Below are positions 54,062 to 64,000 of a stretch of 64,000 nucleotides of DNA, one piece after another. Position 1 is the first letter of the stretch, and each line of letters begins with the position of its first letter. The stretch spans positions 6,542,318 to 6,606,317 of the forward strand of contig CM037462.1 in NCBI GenBank assembly GCA_021014325.1. The letters run 5' to 3'. The notes under the pieces were generated by a model. The model was given only the letters and a program-made list of their open reading frames with translations. It had not been told where the DNA came from and ran no database searches. Origin of the DNA: Plazaster borealis. Its lineage: Eukaryota; Echinodermata; Asteroidea; Forcipulatida; Labidiasteridae. Position numbers and translations under genes: made by a program.

Positions 54062-55860
54062 ATAGTTTATCACAGTGGTATAAAACGCTCTCGTAGTGCG
54101 GATGCGAGAATACAGGGGGGGGGGGTGGTATCACAGTGGTATAAAACGCTCTCGTAGTGAAGATGCGAGAATACAGGGGGTATCACAGTACAGGGGGTAT
54201 CACAGTGGTATAAAACGCTCTCGTAGTGAAGATGCAAGAATACAGGGGGTATCACAGTGGTATAAAACGCTCTCGTAGTGAAGATGCGAGAACACAGGGG
54301 GTATATCACAGTGGTATAAAACGCTCTCGTAGTGCGGATGCGAGAATACAGAGGGGGCGGTATCACAGTGGTATGAAACGCTCTCGTAGTGCGGATGCGA
54401 GAATACAGGGGGCGGTATTACAGTGGTATAAAACGCTCTCGTAGTGAAGATGCGAGAACACAGGGGGTATCACAGTGGTATAAAACGCTCTCGTAGTGAA
54501 GATGCGAGAATACAGAGGGTATCACAGTGGTATAAAACGCTCTCGTAGTGAAGATGCGAGAAAACAGGGGGTATTACAGTGGTATAAAACGCTCTCGTAG
54601 TGAAGATGCGAGAATACAGGGGGTATTACAGTGGTATAAAACGCTCTCGTAGTGAAGATGCAAGAATACAGGGGGTATCACAGTGGTATAAAACGCTCTC
54701 GTAGTGAAGATGCGGGAATACAGAGGGTATCACAGTGGTATAAAACGCTCTCGTAGTGAAGATGCGAGAATACAGGGGGGTATCACAGTGGTATAAAACG
54801 CTCTCGTATTGAAGATGCGAGAATACAGGGGGTATCACAGTGGTATAAAACGATCTCGTAGTGAAGATGCGAGAATACAGGGGGTATCACAGTGGTATAA
54901 AACGATCTCGTAGTGAAGATGCGAGAATACAGAGGGTATCACAGTGGTATAAAACGCTCTCGTAGTGAAGATGCGAGAATACAGGGGGGGTATCACAGTG
55001 GTATAAAACGCTCTCGTAGTGCGGATGCGAGAATACAGGGGGTATCACAGTGGTATAAAACGATCTCGTAGTTAAGATGCGAGAATACAGGGGGGTATCA
55101 CAGTGGTATAAAACGCTCTCGTAGTGCGGATGCGAGAATACAGAGGGTATTACAGTGGTATAAAACGCTCTCGTAGTGCGGATGCGAGAATACAGGGGTA
55201 TCACAGTGGTATAAAACGATCTCGTAGTGCAGATGCGAGAATACAGGGGGGTATCACAGTGGTATAAAACGATCTCGTAGTGAAGATGCGAGAATACAGG
55301 GGGTATCACAGTGGTATAAAACGATCTCGTAGTGCGGATGCGAGAATACAGGGGGTATCACAGTGGTATAAAACGATCTCGTAGTGAAGATGCGAGAATA
55401 CAGGGGGTATCACAGTGGTATAAAACGCTCTCGTAGTGCGGATGCGAGAATACAGGGGGTATCACAGTGGTATAAAACGCTCTCGTAGTGAAGATGCGAG
55501 AATACAGGGGGTATCACAGTGGTATAAAACGATCTCGTAGTGAAGATGCGAGAATACAGGGGGTATCACAGTGGTATAAAACGCTCTCGTAGTGAAGATG
55601 CGAGAATACAGGGGGTATCACAGTGGTATAAAACGATCTCGTAGTGAAGATGCGAGAATACAGGGGGTATCACAGTGGTATAAAACGATCTCGTAGTGAA
55701 GATGCGAGAATACAGGGGTATCACAGTGGTATAAAACGATCTCGTAGTGAAGATGCGAGAATACAGGGGGTATCACAGTGGTATAAAACGATCTCGTAGT
55801 GAAGATGCGAGAATACAGGGGGTATCACAGTGGTATAAAACGATCTCGTAGTGAAGATGC
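54062..55860. repeat. 52-bp minisatellite, ~34 units
   Basis: The unit contains TATCACAGTGGTATAAAACG, CTCTCGTAGTGAAGATGCGA and GAATACAGGGGG. Variants GCTCTCG/GATCTCG and GCGGATGCG/GAAGATGCG are unevenly spread: GATCTCG is absent before ~54845 and dominates after 55500. The G-run length varies from 4 to about 11. Minus-strand frames of 70-140 codons are artefacts. Confidence 0.95.
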
Positions 55861-56860
55861 GCTATAGGCGATTGGATCCTCTGGTACTCTGCCAGGTCCG
55901 AGCATTCAGCCTCGCTGAAATTACTCCGCCGTTATAAACTGCTACTACGCCAGTAATCAGCACCTGCTGAATTTACTCCGGTAGACGTATCTCCTACTAG
56001 TACTCTGCCAGGTCCGAACTACATCAACTCCATTATTACCCGACTAGAACTATGCATGACTAAACCGTAGTCACCAGAGTCTTTCGAGTGGTGCATCTTT
56101 GAACTAGTTTCAGTTGCCGCCGTTTCTGCCCTTATAATAAACAGACTAAAACAAAGCAGACGCTTAACTTGCGGCAATTACCCTTTGACATTTCAACTAT
56201 TCACTATAATCCAATTGAGTTATAAGTATCAGCAGGATGTATCGTCTAAATCATGGACCAAATGAGTTTTCAATATTTACGACATCTTTAAAACAATAAT
56301 AATGCACATTAATTCACTTTTAAATTTAGGTTTAAGTTTAGATGGAATAAATTCTCCAAATATGTATAAAGATTGAATTTATAATTGATAAAACTATAAT
56401 CAAACGCAATTAGACCAATCAGATAATAAGAGCGTAACATAATAAGTATTACCTAAAACAAAGCAGATGCTTAATAACTTGAGGCTTTTATACTGCCGCG
56501 GTGTTTCCAAACGCTAGTCTGATTGGTCAAAGAGTCATTTGCTTAAAGCAACCTCAATGGTGGCCAATACTAATTTCTTGTAATCGGAAATCATTAATTA
56601 TCGCAATCATTATTTCATCTTTATCTGTGTACATCCAAAATGATTTGTAGAATTTACACATAAATGAAATCTACAGAAAACAAATGTGGCTGATTTATTT
56701 AAAGAAAAGTAATTGTAAATCACGTGACCTAAACTGGTGACGTCATCGGATGATATGAGGCTAACGTTAATTTACACTGCATGAATGTCTGAAGTATCTT
56801 GGATTCAGATATGTCTCGAAAAGATTGGGTAATTTACAGGTAGTTGAGTTAAATACATTG
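55861..56860. other. Gene-less stretch right of the minisatellite
   Basis: The array stops within a unit at GAAGATGCG. TACTCTGCCAGGTCCGA occurs twice (55892 and 55999). No exon was seen. Confidence 0.4.
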
Positions 56861-56894
56861 CAAAGGTGGGTGCCGCCAACGGCACCCACCTTTG
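56861..56894. repeat. Perfect 15-bp-arm hairpin
   Basis: CAAAGGTGGGTGCCG-CCAA-CGGCACCCACCTTTG. No direct repeats flank it, and it belongs to no recognised element. Confidence 0.9.
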
Positions 56895-57014
56895 CCAAAA
56901 ATCGAAGGGGGGAGGACAATTTTTTTCCGATCAAATTTAACAAAATTTGGGGAAGAAAACTTCACACTTATGACCAAATAATAACTAAAAAACAAAATAA
57001 ACAATTATGAATAG

Positions 57015-57834
57015 TGTTATGAGATCCTAATACATGTACATTAGTTACGTGTGTTCAACGCACGCTGTCAATCAATCTTTGTGTGTAAGGTCGTTAACCC
57101 TAGTGGGCGATGCTAATAGAATGATCTAGAGTAGTACTTTCTAGAAAACGACACAAATCCTTTATATACGGGCTGGGGGTAAATCTAGGACGGGACACAA
57201 ATACTCAAGGCTGGTGGAAGCTACGACTTCTGTGATTGTGATTCAACTCGTTGGAGGAGCTTTTGGTAGAGTTCGCTTTTGACCGAGTGCAGTTAAAGAG
57301 CTTAATTTAAATCCGGAAAGGACAGTTTCGAACTTAATCTACAGTTCGGTATTTTGGGGTCTTCTTCCCCATATTTTGTGGCGGGTGTCAGATTGTGTAC
57401 CCGTTGTTGCTTCGTCTTCTTCTGGACATTTTTCGGAGTGAGTTCGCCCCGTGATAGCTCATAGTCACATCGGCAAAGAACTGTTTTACCGCCCCTGGAG
57501 TTGATCGTTTTAGAGCCAGTGTATGTGATCCTCGCTGTATCTTCTGTTGCTGTGATCCTCGCCTGTATTTCATCCAGGTTGACGTATTAGCCCGTAAGAT
57601 ACTTATGTTGTATAAGATCCATTTTAATGTACACTTGTTTTATGCAATCAGTGTATATTTGTTAAACCAAATCGGTAACTGAAGTGGTTGATAGTTTTAT
57701 CATTAAATCACTTGGATTCTGTGTTCTTATACATCAGTGTCACCTTGTTTGATTTCTTTGTTGCATCTGAGAAAATTCAGGCTTTTTGAGTGATTTATAT
57801 TCACGGATAGTTTGGAGATTTTTGGATCGTAACA
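57015..57834. mobile_element. Solo LTR (copy B), uninterrupted
   Basis: TGTTATGAGATCC...GGATCGTAACA, 820 bp, with ATAG at both edges (57011-57014, 57835-57838) as a possible 4-5-bp duplication. TATA-like CCTTTATATACGGGCTGGGG. From 57237 it is almost identical to copy A, including ACTCGTTGGAGGAGCTTTTG and CCGTTGTTGCTTCGTCTTCT. Confidence 0.8.
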
Positions 57835-57838
57835 ATAG

Positions 57839-58820
57839 TCAAATTAGTTTGAGGGATTTCGTTCAAGTTGATCTTTAACTCAATTTGCTATTGTGACCAC
57901 TTTCATGGCGATGACATAGCCCTGACACCCCGTGGGGTCGCTTCCTTTTTCCGGCTGGGTTTGCAAATACAATTCCAAGGGCAACAGTCCTCAAAAATAA
58001 TGTCGACTAAGAAATGTACGGAGCCCCTAAAGGGGTACAAGTGATTACAGTTTTCTGACACGACAAAATAATTTCAGTTTATTATTCCTTGAACTCGAAA
58101 TGATTTTGTAGGATTGAATGACTTGTTGACCTCTGGGTCAGTCGGAACTTTCTTGTCTGTGCCCCCCCCCCCGAAAAAAACGTTGTAGCTAAACCTCTGT
58201 TATTTGCCTAATTTTGTTTGCTTATCGTTAAATTTTGTATCATAATAGGATAAAAGGATAACATTGTTGGTGCTATCCAATCCAGTGACGCTGTATCTGT
58301 TGACTTGTTGTAATTTTGAAAAAAGTGTTGTTTTAATACAATTCCAAATAATTGGTTAACTGTGCTGTGCATGCTATTTCCACTTGTGTTATTTTAATAG
58401 AGAAGTGGGGAAATAGTTCAACCGAGAAAGTATGACCTTTTTTGACCATGTTGGTCGGTAGTGAACTGGGGTTTTTTTCGAGGTAAAGGATATTTTTGCA
58501 GATCTTTTGGGTAGCAATAACTAGTTTTCGGAAGTCATGTTAGCCTCCTCATCAGTTGCATGTGGGTCGATTCAGTGAATCGGGCAAATCTCTTGTTACA
58601 TCTTAAAAAGATAAGTGGATTGCAACCATTAGATGTGGGGATTTGGGACATAGCCGTGGGTTTGTCTGTGTTTTTGAATAAACATGGCGTGTATCGTATA
58701 GTTGGAATGTTTTCAAAGGAAGGCAATTCAGATCCTCAAGTGTTTCTTGTAATTCAAACGAATTATTTGCGGGAGAATGATCGTCGAGGTCACTTTCAGA
58801 CTCAGATGGGTCTAGTGGTA
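57839..58820. other. Gene-less stretch, possibly containing the eroded PLE 3' part
   Basis: No motif was secure. The minus-strand frame at 58726-58535 could be the eroded C-terminal tail of the adjacent Penelope-like element. Confidence 0.3.
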
Positions 58821-60720
58821 TAGTTTTGCTCTGATGATCATTTCCCGTATATTTTTGTCTTTTTTAAAGCAATGAAGGGTGGGTTTGGAAATATTTCCGC
58901 GAGTGTGTCATCGCTCTGAATTTGAGGCAACAATTTGGAGATTGCCCGTGATATATCCTTGTGGAATAGACCTTGTGACCTTTGTTTACAATAAGTGTGA
59001 CCTTGTACATTCTTGGGCCTTTCTGGCAGGCAAGATACTGCACTAGTCATATGGGAAAGTTTACATTTTGTGTCATAATTTCCACATAAATCCAAGAGTT
59101 ATAAAAGTAACAGCTGAACAAGTTTTGAGATGTGCCCACTTTCATCATATCAAAAGTTGAAAAAAATTAGACAGTGCAATCTCCATAAAATTAAGTTTTA
59201 TGGTTTCTTCCCATTGAGCTGTGTACAAATCGTGCCTGCAGGAAGTCCAGGCTTGGTGGCTCTTTTGTAAACATGTGATGTCACAGGTCACATCGTCTAT
59301 AGTGCCGGGTTGTCGGTTGTCGTGAAGGCGAGAGGGGTTTTTGAGTTTTGTTGTACTTCCGGTTTTTTATGAATCATATTAGCACGTTCATGATGTGGTA
59401 CTTTTTGTATCTGTGTGTTTAAACTTCATCATGGGTGTAACCTCTTGCTGTGAGTTTGTTTTTGAACATCTCGACTTTCTCGTTGAAATCCTCTATGTTG
59501 TTTGTGTTTCTTGCAAAACGGAGGGTTTCTCCGTATATGAATGCGTTGAACACAATGTGGGGGATGGGATGAGGATTTATGGAGGTATTGGTAGGTTTCC
59601 TTGGGTTTGGTAAAGACTTTGGTGTCTATACACCTGTTTCATGGAACCTTTTACCTTTGAATATGGTTAGGTCAAGATAGTTCACTGAGCAGTCAGAGGC
59701 CTCAAAAGTGAATTTGAGTGTAGGGTGCATTTGATTCATGGTAGTTACAAGTTTTTTTAAATCTTCAATTATGAGAATGTCATTTCTATAAGCGCCACAA
59801 AGTGAGGATGTGGTCAGCTTGTTGGATGATTTGGTTTTCGAGATCATGAAGGGTTATGTCACATATTTCAGGGCTGGCTGCTGTAGAGCCCATGGCACAA
59901 CCGACTTTCTGTAGGAAATATTTATTTCCGAATTAGAAGCAGTTTCTTCCAATTATGAGTTCCAGAAGAGTACGGATGTGTGAGAAATGTGGTTTGTTGA
60001 TGGCATAATGATGGTTTGTTTGGTCGAGCGCATCGCATACACAATTGATTGCCTCTGTTTGGCGGACATGGAGACAACATCAATGCTAGTAATGTGTACA
60101 TCTTGTGGAAATGATGTGTCTTCTAGTTTTCGCAAAATGTCTGCTGTGTCGCGGACATTATGTGAGTTGCGAAGTAACTATCGGAAGGAGGAAATAGTCC
60201 AGAAATTCAGAATGTTTTGCTGTGGGGCTTGTGCATCCGCTGATGATGGGTCTACCAATGAATTGTTCTCCTGGTGGAGTTTTGTGTATTTTTTGTATAG
60301 TCGGGCACGCCACTTTCTGTGGGGTCGAGGTACTCATAGGTTTTGCGGTTGATGGTGTTTTGATTGGCCATTTTGGTGAGGACATTGTGAACCAATTGAC
60401 AATTGTTTCATTTGTAATATCTTGTTCCAGCTCTTCATAGTGCTGGGAACTAAGATGGCGGTAGCCTACGGCCAGTGAGGTTCATATATGCAGATTCCTC
60501 TGCCTTTGTCATATGGTTTGATCACGATTTTGTTGTTGTTTTTCAATTGTGATATAGCTGATCTGTGGTTATTGGTCATATTGTTTGTTTGTTGTTTTAA
60601 ACGAATATGAGCAAGTTCAAATTTTGTGGCTTCCAATTAATTCTCAAGTTTGACTGAGATTAAATATTGGTTTGGGAAGCCACGTGGAGGGTGGTTTGAA
60701 GGGTTGGGTTTTGGAAGTCT
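58820..60720 (-). pseudogene. Penelope-like element reverse transcriptase relic
   Basis: Reading minus strand from ~60720: KIHKTPPGEQFIGRPIISG, CTSPTAKHSEFLDYFLLPIV (the start of the PLE reverse transcriptase), DVHITSIDVVSM, then ILIIEDLKKLV, HPTLKFTFEASDCSVNYLDL, RFHETGV, FTKPKETYQYLHKSSSHPPH, and in another frame FIYGETLRFARNTNNIEDFN, KNKLTARGY, later ISKLLPQIQSDDTLAEIFPN and NIREMIIRAKLY. This order matches Penelope-like RTs. The catalytic YxDD segment is lost and at least three frameshifts occur. A GIY-YIG endonuclease was not confirmed. Confidence 0.85.
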
Positions 60721-60759
60721 TATTGTGCATTAGGTACGCGACTCTAATCCTCCGATTGA

Positions 60760-61127
60760 AGGTGTTTATAGGCCTTTTCACACTATGAACGTCTGATCCG
60801 TGTCGAAATCTACACGGATCCACTCCGTGTCGACTTCGTAAAATTTCAACACGGTTTAAGTCTTCTCCCTTTTCACACTACACAACGCGACACCCGCCTT
60901 TATGCTACGCGTGTAGTGTTTCGATCCGTGTTGTGCGCGATCGTTTCACACTTACCACAGACGTCCGGATCTTACACGGATTAAATCAGAAAATCCCATA
61001 CTGCATTGCGCGATTTACCGTGGTTACCGTCTGTCAACACTCTCCAACATGGCTAGTAGCTTTACACGGATCGGGAGTTAACCCAGAAGCGTTTCACACC
61101 ACGGCTTTTGACACGTGTGTGCGGCCC
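60760..61127. repeat. Region with repeated TTTCACAC and ATCCGTGT motifs
   Basis: TTTCACAC recurs at about 60776, 60871, 60944 and 61089, and (G)ATCCGTGT/ACACGGAT at least six times. It may be an eroded inverted-repeat element; edges unclear. Confidence 0.45.
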
Positions 61128-61330
61128 CTAAATGTAGCCCGAGCCCTAAATGTCGCCCGGACCTAAATGTAGCCCCAAACCTGTACCTAAATGTCGCCCG
61201 GACCTAAATGTAGCCCCAAACCTGTACCTAAATGTCGCCCCGACCTAAATGTAGCCCCAAACATGTACCTAAATGTCGCCCCGACCTAAATGTAGCCCCA
61301 AACATGTACCTAAATGTCGCCCCGAACTAG
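61128..61330. repeat. ~42-bp tandem repeat
   Basis: About five copies of CCTAAATGTAGCCCCAAACC followed by TGTACCTAAATGTCGCCC(C/G)GA. Each unit contains two diverged CTAAATGT(A/C)GCCC halves. Confidence 0.92.
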
Positions 61331-61504
61331 CTCATCATTGTAATGATAGCTACAATGAATGTTAAGGCGAGTTGTTTGACTTGTTTCAAACAAAAACATG
61401 TAAATCTAGACTTAAATTTTTGTTAAACAAAAACAAGGTGTTCGGCATGACGCTCAAATTTTGGATGTGGAACACATCCCATCCCAACTTTTTTTCAGTA
61501 ACGT

Positions 61505-61850
61505 TTTGGTGCTGTGGACCCGTGATATGGCCATATTCCTGTACGCATTGCATTGTGCACTGCGCCGTGGTTGATCAGTGGTATGGCTATTTTCCTGTAC
61601 CTATGCATTGTGCACTGAGCACTGCGCCGTGGTTGATCTGGGATATGGGTATACTCCTCCTGTACCCCATTCATTGCATTGTGCAACACTGAGCAGACAC
61701 CGCGTCGTGGTTGATCCGGGATATGGCTATTTTCCTGTACCTATATTGCAATGTGCACTGAGCACTGAGCACTGAGCACAGCGCCGTGGTTGATCCGGGA
61801 AATGGCCATATTCCTGTACCGATTGCTTGTGCACAGTGTATGGGGACTCC
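61505..61850. repeat. Five degenerate ~55-80-bp tandem units
   Basis: Units start GCCGTGGTTGATC, then GGGATATGG, TATTTTCCTGTACC and end CATTGTGCACTGAGCACTG. Length differences come mainly from extra GAGCACT copies. Confidence 0.85.
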
Positions 61851-62430
61851 GCGTCTAAGAATATGCCCATGTAGCGGGTTCAACTGGCTCAATAGGCTGT
61901 GTACAAAATAGCCACATCGGAAATCACCCATATCCTGGGACAACACGGCAATTTTATGGAGGGTTTCTCGCGATATTTTGGAAATATGACTAAATAGAGA
62001 TGTAGGTTGTTTTTTTGGGGGGTGGGAATGAAAAGCGAAAAGTTGTTTTTGAGGCTTTTAAGGTTCCTAACATCTGTTTTATGAACTTAAAAAAATTAAA
62101 TAATAATTAACGGAAGTAAAGGACATAGGGGGTCACACTTTGTGTACGATTTTAAAAATTCCTCAGGGTCTTTCACATGGTCCAAATATCTTGTGTGTAG
62201 CAATTATGGTTCTCCAGATATGATTGTTCTAAATATTAAACATTGATTTAATGTTATGACGTCATCGATGACGTCATCATCCCGAAAACCTTTGCGGTTT
62301 CATCGACATACTAGGTACATGGTTAGCTTAAAGTCCCAACCTTTTTTGTGTGAGAGGATGGTCCCTATGGGTGGAAGAGGGCCTGAGTCCACGCCGAATC
62401 AGAGCACACAGGTTCAGAATAGTTCTCTGC
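61851..62430. other. Gene-less stretch left of the Gypsy element
   Basis: No LTR, integrase motif or exon was recognised. GACGTCATCGATGACGTCATC near 62256 is a local palindrome. Confidence 0.45.
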
Positions 62431-62433
62431 TCA

Positions 62434-63993
62434 TGTCCGGGTGGAAGGCGACACTACCCTACGATACAAACAATGATCCCGCATCGAGAGACGATCCCAA
62501 TCTTTTAGATATAGACAAACCTCCCGGGAGCAACCTAGTCGTTCCTGTCTGTTTGGCTTTATACCCCTCTTTACAAATTCCACAACCTTATCAAGCACCT
62601 GGTCTTTTTGCTGAATTTCACGTAGCTGTGCTAAAGTGTAACCAGGTAAGCAAGCAATACCACCAATGCGGCATGCCTCTATGTGATGGCTGATGGCAAG
62701 TGGCACTGATGTTCCAGGTGTGTAGCCTGCCAAACATGCTGTGATGCACTCGGACGTTACTATGCTTATCTCAGGTACATCCTCTTGGGTCAGTGTGTCA
62801 TCGTTTGGAGTGGGGAGACGTGAAAGGGCATCAGGTGCTTGATTGCATTTACCCGGTCGGTATTCAAGCTCGTAGTCATATGAGCTCAGTTGCTGGACCC
62901 ATCGCATTTCAGTACATCCCAAGTTGGCTTTCTGCAGATACAGTAGTGGATGATGATCAGTGACGACACAACACTTTTGGCCCAAAAGGTAATCCTTAAA
63001 TACTTCGGTCACTCCCCACTTTATGGCCAGCAACTCAAGCTTGAAGGCACTGTAGCGGCCACTGCGTTCAGCTTGCTTCAGCGTGCGGGAAGCGTATGCT
63101 ATGACTCGTGGTCTACCTTCATCGTCATCTTGAAAAAGTATGGCGCCTAGTCCAGTGCCACAGGCATCCGTCTCCACTCGGAATGGTTTGGCAAAGTCGG
63201 CATACGACAAAACCGGAGCATCTGTCAAACATTTGATGAGAGCTTTGAAGGCAGCCCTTGCAGGGTCTCCAATTGTGATCTGCCTATTTGTAAGGTGATG
63301 CTGCTTCTTCTTTGTGGTGCGGTCACCCTTCAAGTGCTGAAAGAGAGGTTCTGCAATGGAAGCGTATCCTTTGATGAAGCGCCGGAAAAATCCTGTAAAA
63401 CCAAGAAAAGAGCGGACATCCTTCACAGTTTTGGGTTCTGGCCAGTTGTGTACAACTTGTACCTTGTCTGGATCTACTGCAACGCCATCGCTAGAGACCA
63501 AGTGTCCGAGGTAACGCACCTTTTGCTGTATGAGGTGACATTTCGAGGGCTTAAGCTTCAGCCCCTGTTTTTGAAGTCTTGTGAATACCCGGTCGAGGTG
63601 TGCCAAGTGCGAGTTAAAATCAGCTGAATAGACAATAATATCGTCCAAGTAGATAAGGACGTTGTCGTAACATTGGTCCCCCAGGCATCGCTGCATTAGA
63701 CGCTGGAATGTTGCTGGTGCGTTCGATAGACCGAAGGGCATCCTGTTATACTCAAACAGTCCAAATGGCACAGCAAATGCAGTTTTCTCCACATCCTCAG
63801 GGTGTACGGCTACCTGATAATACCCGCTGGTGAGATCCAAAACCGAGAAGTATTTGGCTCCCAAGTGCCTGCAGGGACTCTTCAATCCTCGGGAGTGGGA
63901 AGGAGTCTCTATGAGTGAGTTGGTTCAGCTGTCTATAGTCGACACAAAGCCGGATATTTCCATCTTTTTTCTTAACCACCACAACTGGCGAGG
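62434..63993 (-). pseudogene. Ty3/Gypsy pol fragment (RT-RNase H), off right edge
   Basis: Reverse transcriptase: VVKKKDGNIRLCVDYRQLNQ, then a frameshift near 63870, FSVLDLTSGYYQVAV, PFGLSNAPATFQRLM, and catalytic YLDDIIVYS (intact YLDD). Tether region: RYLGHLVSSDGVAVDPDKV, VRSFLGFTGFFRRFI. RNase H: FRVETDACGTGLGAILFQ, VTDHHPLLYL, then YRPGKCNQAPDALSRLP. The frame ends at LYRRVVSPSTRT near 62434 without the HHCC zinc finger or DDE integrase that normally follow. Protease and gag would lie to the right, outside the window. The long intact frame suggests a relatively recent copy, but the frameshift and lost integrase make it defective. Confidence 0.95.
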
Positions 63994-64000
63994 CCCATGG

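Noticed and set aside
54070..55309. Tyrosine- and histidine-rich minus-strand ORFs
   Set aside because: Products of the 52-bp minisatellite; they break wherever the G-run length changes.
54062..55860. CRISPR-like array
   Set aside because: Units are contiguous near-identical repeats with no unique spacers, in a eukaryotic context.
59395..60440. Plus-strand Cys/Val-rich ORFs at 59395-59613, 59987-60352 and 60222-60440
   Set aside because: They are antisense shadows of the Penelope-like reverse transcriptase on the minus strand.
62256..62693. 145-codon plus-strand ORF
   Set aside because: Mostly antisense to the Gypsy pol frame, with no protein-like features of its own.

Overview
This is a eukaryotic, intron-rich and AT-rich metazoan window with two recognisable protein-coding genes set in a dense, multiply nested field of transposable elements and minisatellites. 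The organism is most likely an echinoderm, perhaps a sea star. The gene structures (short exons, GT-AG introns, mitochondrial targeting exon), the PHD/2A-type LINE ORF1 relic, and the abundant TTAA-flanked and foldback MITEs fit that group. This is inference from repeat style; no sequence here names the species.

Layout. 1-1.1 kb: end of a 46-bp minisatellite. 4.2-8.7 kb: degenerate non-LTR retrotransposon remains (one minus-strand CR1/L2/Jockey-like copy, one plus-strand ORF1 and RT relic). 9.3-12.1 kb: a nest in which two inverted-repeat transposons with 9-bp target duplications sit one inside the other, followed by striking hairpins and a 50-bp-arm perfect-centre palindrome at 12.6 kb. 13.5-24.9 kb: the plus-strand gene for DBT, the E2 core of the mitochondrial branched-chain alpha-keto acid dehydrogenase. 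Its introns hold SINEs, MITEs, a LINE fragment and an 18-unit, 54-bp minisatellite. 26.1-26.7 kb: a 21-bp satellite made of alternating inverted half-sites.

29.1-38.0 kb: a six-exon plus-strand gene encoding a secreted or membrane-anchored Reeler-domain protein of about 239 aa; all five introns join in phase. Its first intron carries a second copy of the 9-bp-TSD transposon (inside a foldback element) and a hAT element nested in another hAT element. 40.6-44.0 kb: a three-level nest, with a 9-bp-TSD transposon containing a solo LTR that contains a hAT element. 45-48.4 kb: more inverted-repeat elements, including an opposite-orientation TA-flanked pair. 49.4-50.8 kb: four minus-strand exon-like blocks with compatible phases, a possible unidentified gene. 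51.4-53.3 kb: a large TTAA-flanked element. 54.1-55.9 kb: a 52-bp minisatellite. 57.0-57.8 kb: an uninterrupted solo LTR. 58.8-60.7 kb: a Penelope-like reverse transcriptase relic (minus). 61.1-61.9 kb: small tandem repeats. 62.4-64.0 kb: a Ty3/Gypsy pol (minus) running off the right edge.

The most distinctive signal is a group of elements (9618-11817, 10259-11719, 30501-32062, 40571-44034, and a 60-bp miniature at 15917-15976) that share TA-ending termini, 9-bp target duplications and, in most, a terminus that is itself a palindrome built on CTTG/CAAG. All coordinates and splice sites were read by eye; no search or alignment was run.
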